Position numbers and translations under genes: made by a program. The notes beneath the pieces were generated by a model. It searched no databases. It was not told the origin of the DNA and worked only from the letters and a program-made list of their open reading frames with translations. From Nitrincola lacisaponensis (GTDB lineage Bacteria; Pseudomonadota; Gammaproteobacteria; Pseudomonadales; Balneatricaceae), in NCBI RefSeq assembly GCF_000691225.1, contig NZ_JMSZ01000016.1, positions 372,001 to 436,000 of the forward strand: a DNA stretch of 64,000 bases, in the 5' to 3' direction. Positions 63,957 to 64,000 of this stretch are shown one piece after another; the stretch's first letter is position 1, and the number at the start of each line of letters is the position of its first letter.

Positions 63957-64000
63957 ATGAAAGTTAAAGCGTTCGCGTTTGTCGTATTGTTGTGCTGCAG
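63957..64000 (+). CDS. Start of a signal-peptide protein, probably the periplasmic chaperone Skp (OmpH)
   Basis: Only 14 codons are present: ATG 63957 (GAGG five bases upstream; ATG 63954 also possible) then KVKAFAFVVLLCC, a signal peptide. The gene after bamA is skp in most gammaproteobacteria, so the name comes from position only. Confidence 0.55.
   Translation, partial: MKVKAFAFVVLLCC

Noticed and set aside
1-64000. CRISPR array, insertion sequence, toxin-antitoxin or phage defence module
   Set aside because: No regularly spaced repeats, transposase motifs or small paired genes with such motifs were seen on either strand.

Overview
The window is a dense stretch of chromosome from a motile gammaproteobacterium. 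The flagellar order flgN-flgM-flgA-cheV-cheR-flgBCDE-flgFGHIJ-flgKL-flaG-fliD-fliS-fliC, the FabY-type ketoacyl synthase, the RoxS/RoxR (RegB/RegA) pair, the full EpmA/EpmB EF-P system and a Vibrio-like FlgP/FlgT outer ring together suggest an Oceanospirillales-type marine or haloalkaline bacterium. The genus is not proven. Hand counts on single 60-base lines give about 50% G+C in the backbone (e.g. 34921-34980) and 27-30% in part of 24.8-30.7 kb (e.g. 28321-28380, 30421-30480). No gene-free stretch exceeds about 300 bases, and no insertion sequence, CRISPR array or rRNA gene was seen.

Layout. 1-0.6 kb: 5' end of a Tat-exported sulfide:quinone oxidoreductase-like flavoprotein. 0.8-6.1 kb: a degenerate receiver-TPR protein followed by a membrane PAS/GAF/GGDEF/EAL protein, ending against a tRNA-Arg(CCU). 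6.3-24.8 kb: the flagellar rod, hook, ring, cap and filament locus with its chemotaxis genes cheV and cheR. I can read two sigma-54 promoters (flgB, flgF) and four sigma-28 promoters (flgM, flgK, flaG, fliC) in it. 24.8-32 kb: a minus-strand surface-sugar operon of four genes (DegT aminotransferase, ATP-grasp/SDR fusion, GT-B-like protein, TPR/OGT-type glycosyltransferase). Its upstream region carries a sigma-28 promoter, so it is probably a flagellin glycosylation system expressed with the filament. A GNAT acetyltransferase lies divergent to it.

32.6-36.4 kb: fliW, a polyproline lipoprotein and epmB on one strand; efp and epmA on the other. 36.4-46 kb: MalY-type lyase, leuA with a HolD-like protein, rimI and a CbiM-like permease, RoxRS with a c-type cytochrome, prfC and tatD. 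46-51.6 kb: lipoprotein, fabY, an OmpA-like lipoprotein and the flgP-X-flgT operon, again behind a sigma-28 promoter. 51.6-64 kb: glnD-map, then rpsB-tsf-pyrH-frr-uppS-cdsA-rseP-bamA-(skp) in the usual gammaproteobacterial order, but without dxr.

How it fits together. Sigma-54 promoters drive hook-basal-body genes. Sigma-28 promoters, restrained by FlgM until the hook is complete, drive hook-associated proteins, cap, flagellin, the inferred glycosylation enzymes and the outer-membrane ring. The sigma-28 control of the sugar operon, the ATP-grasp/SDR fusion within it, and the unnamed protein between FlgP and FlgT are the most promising leads for undescribed biology.
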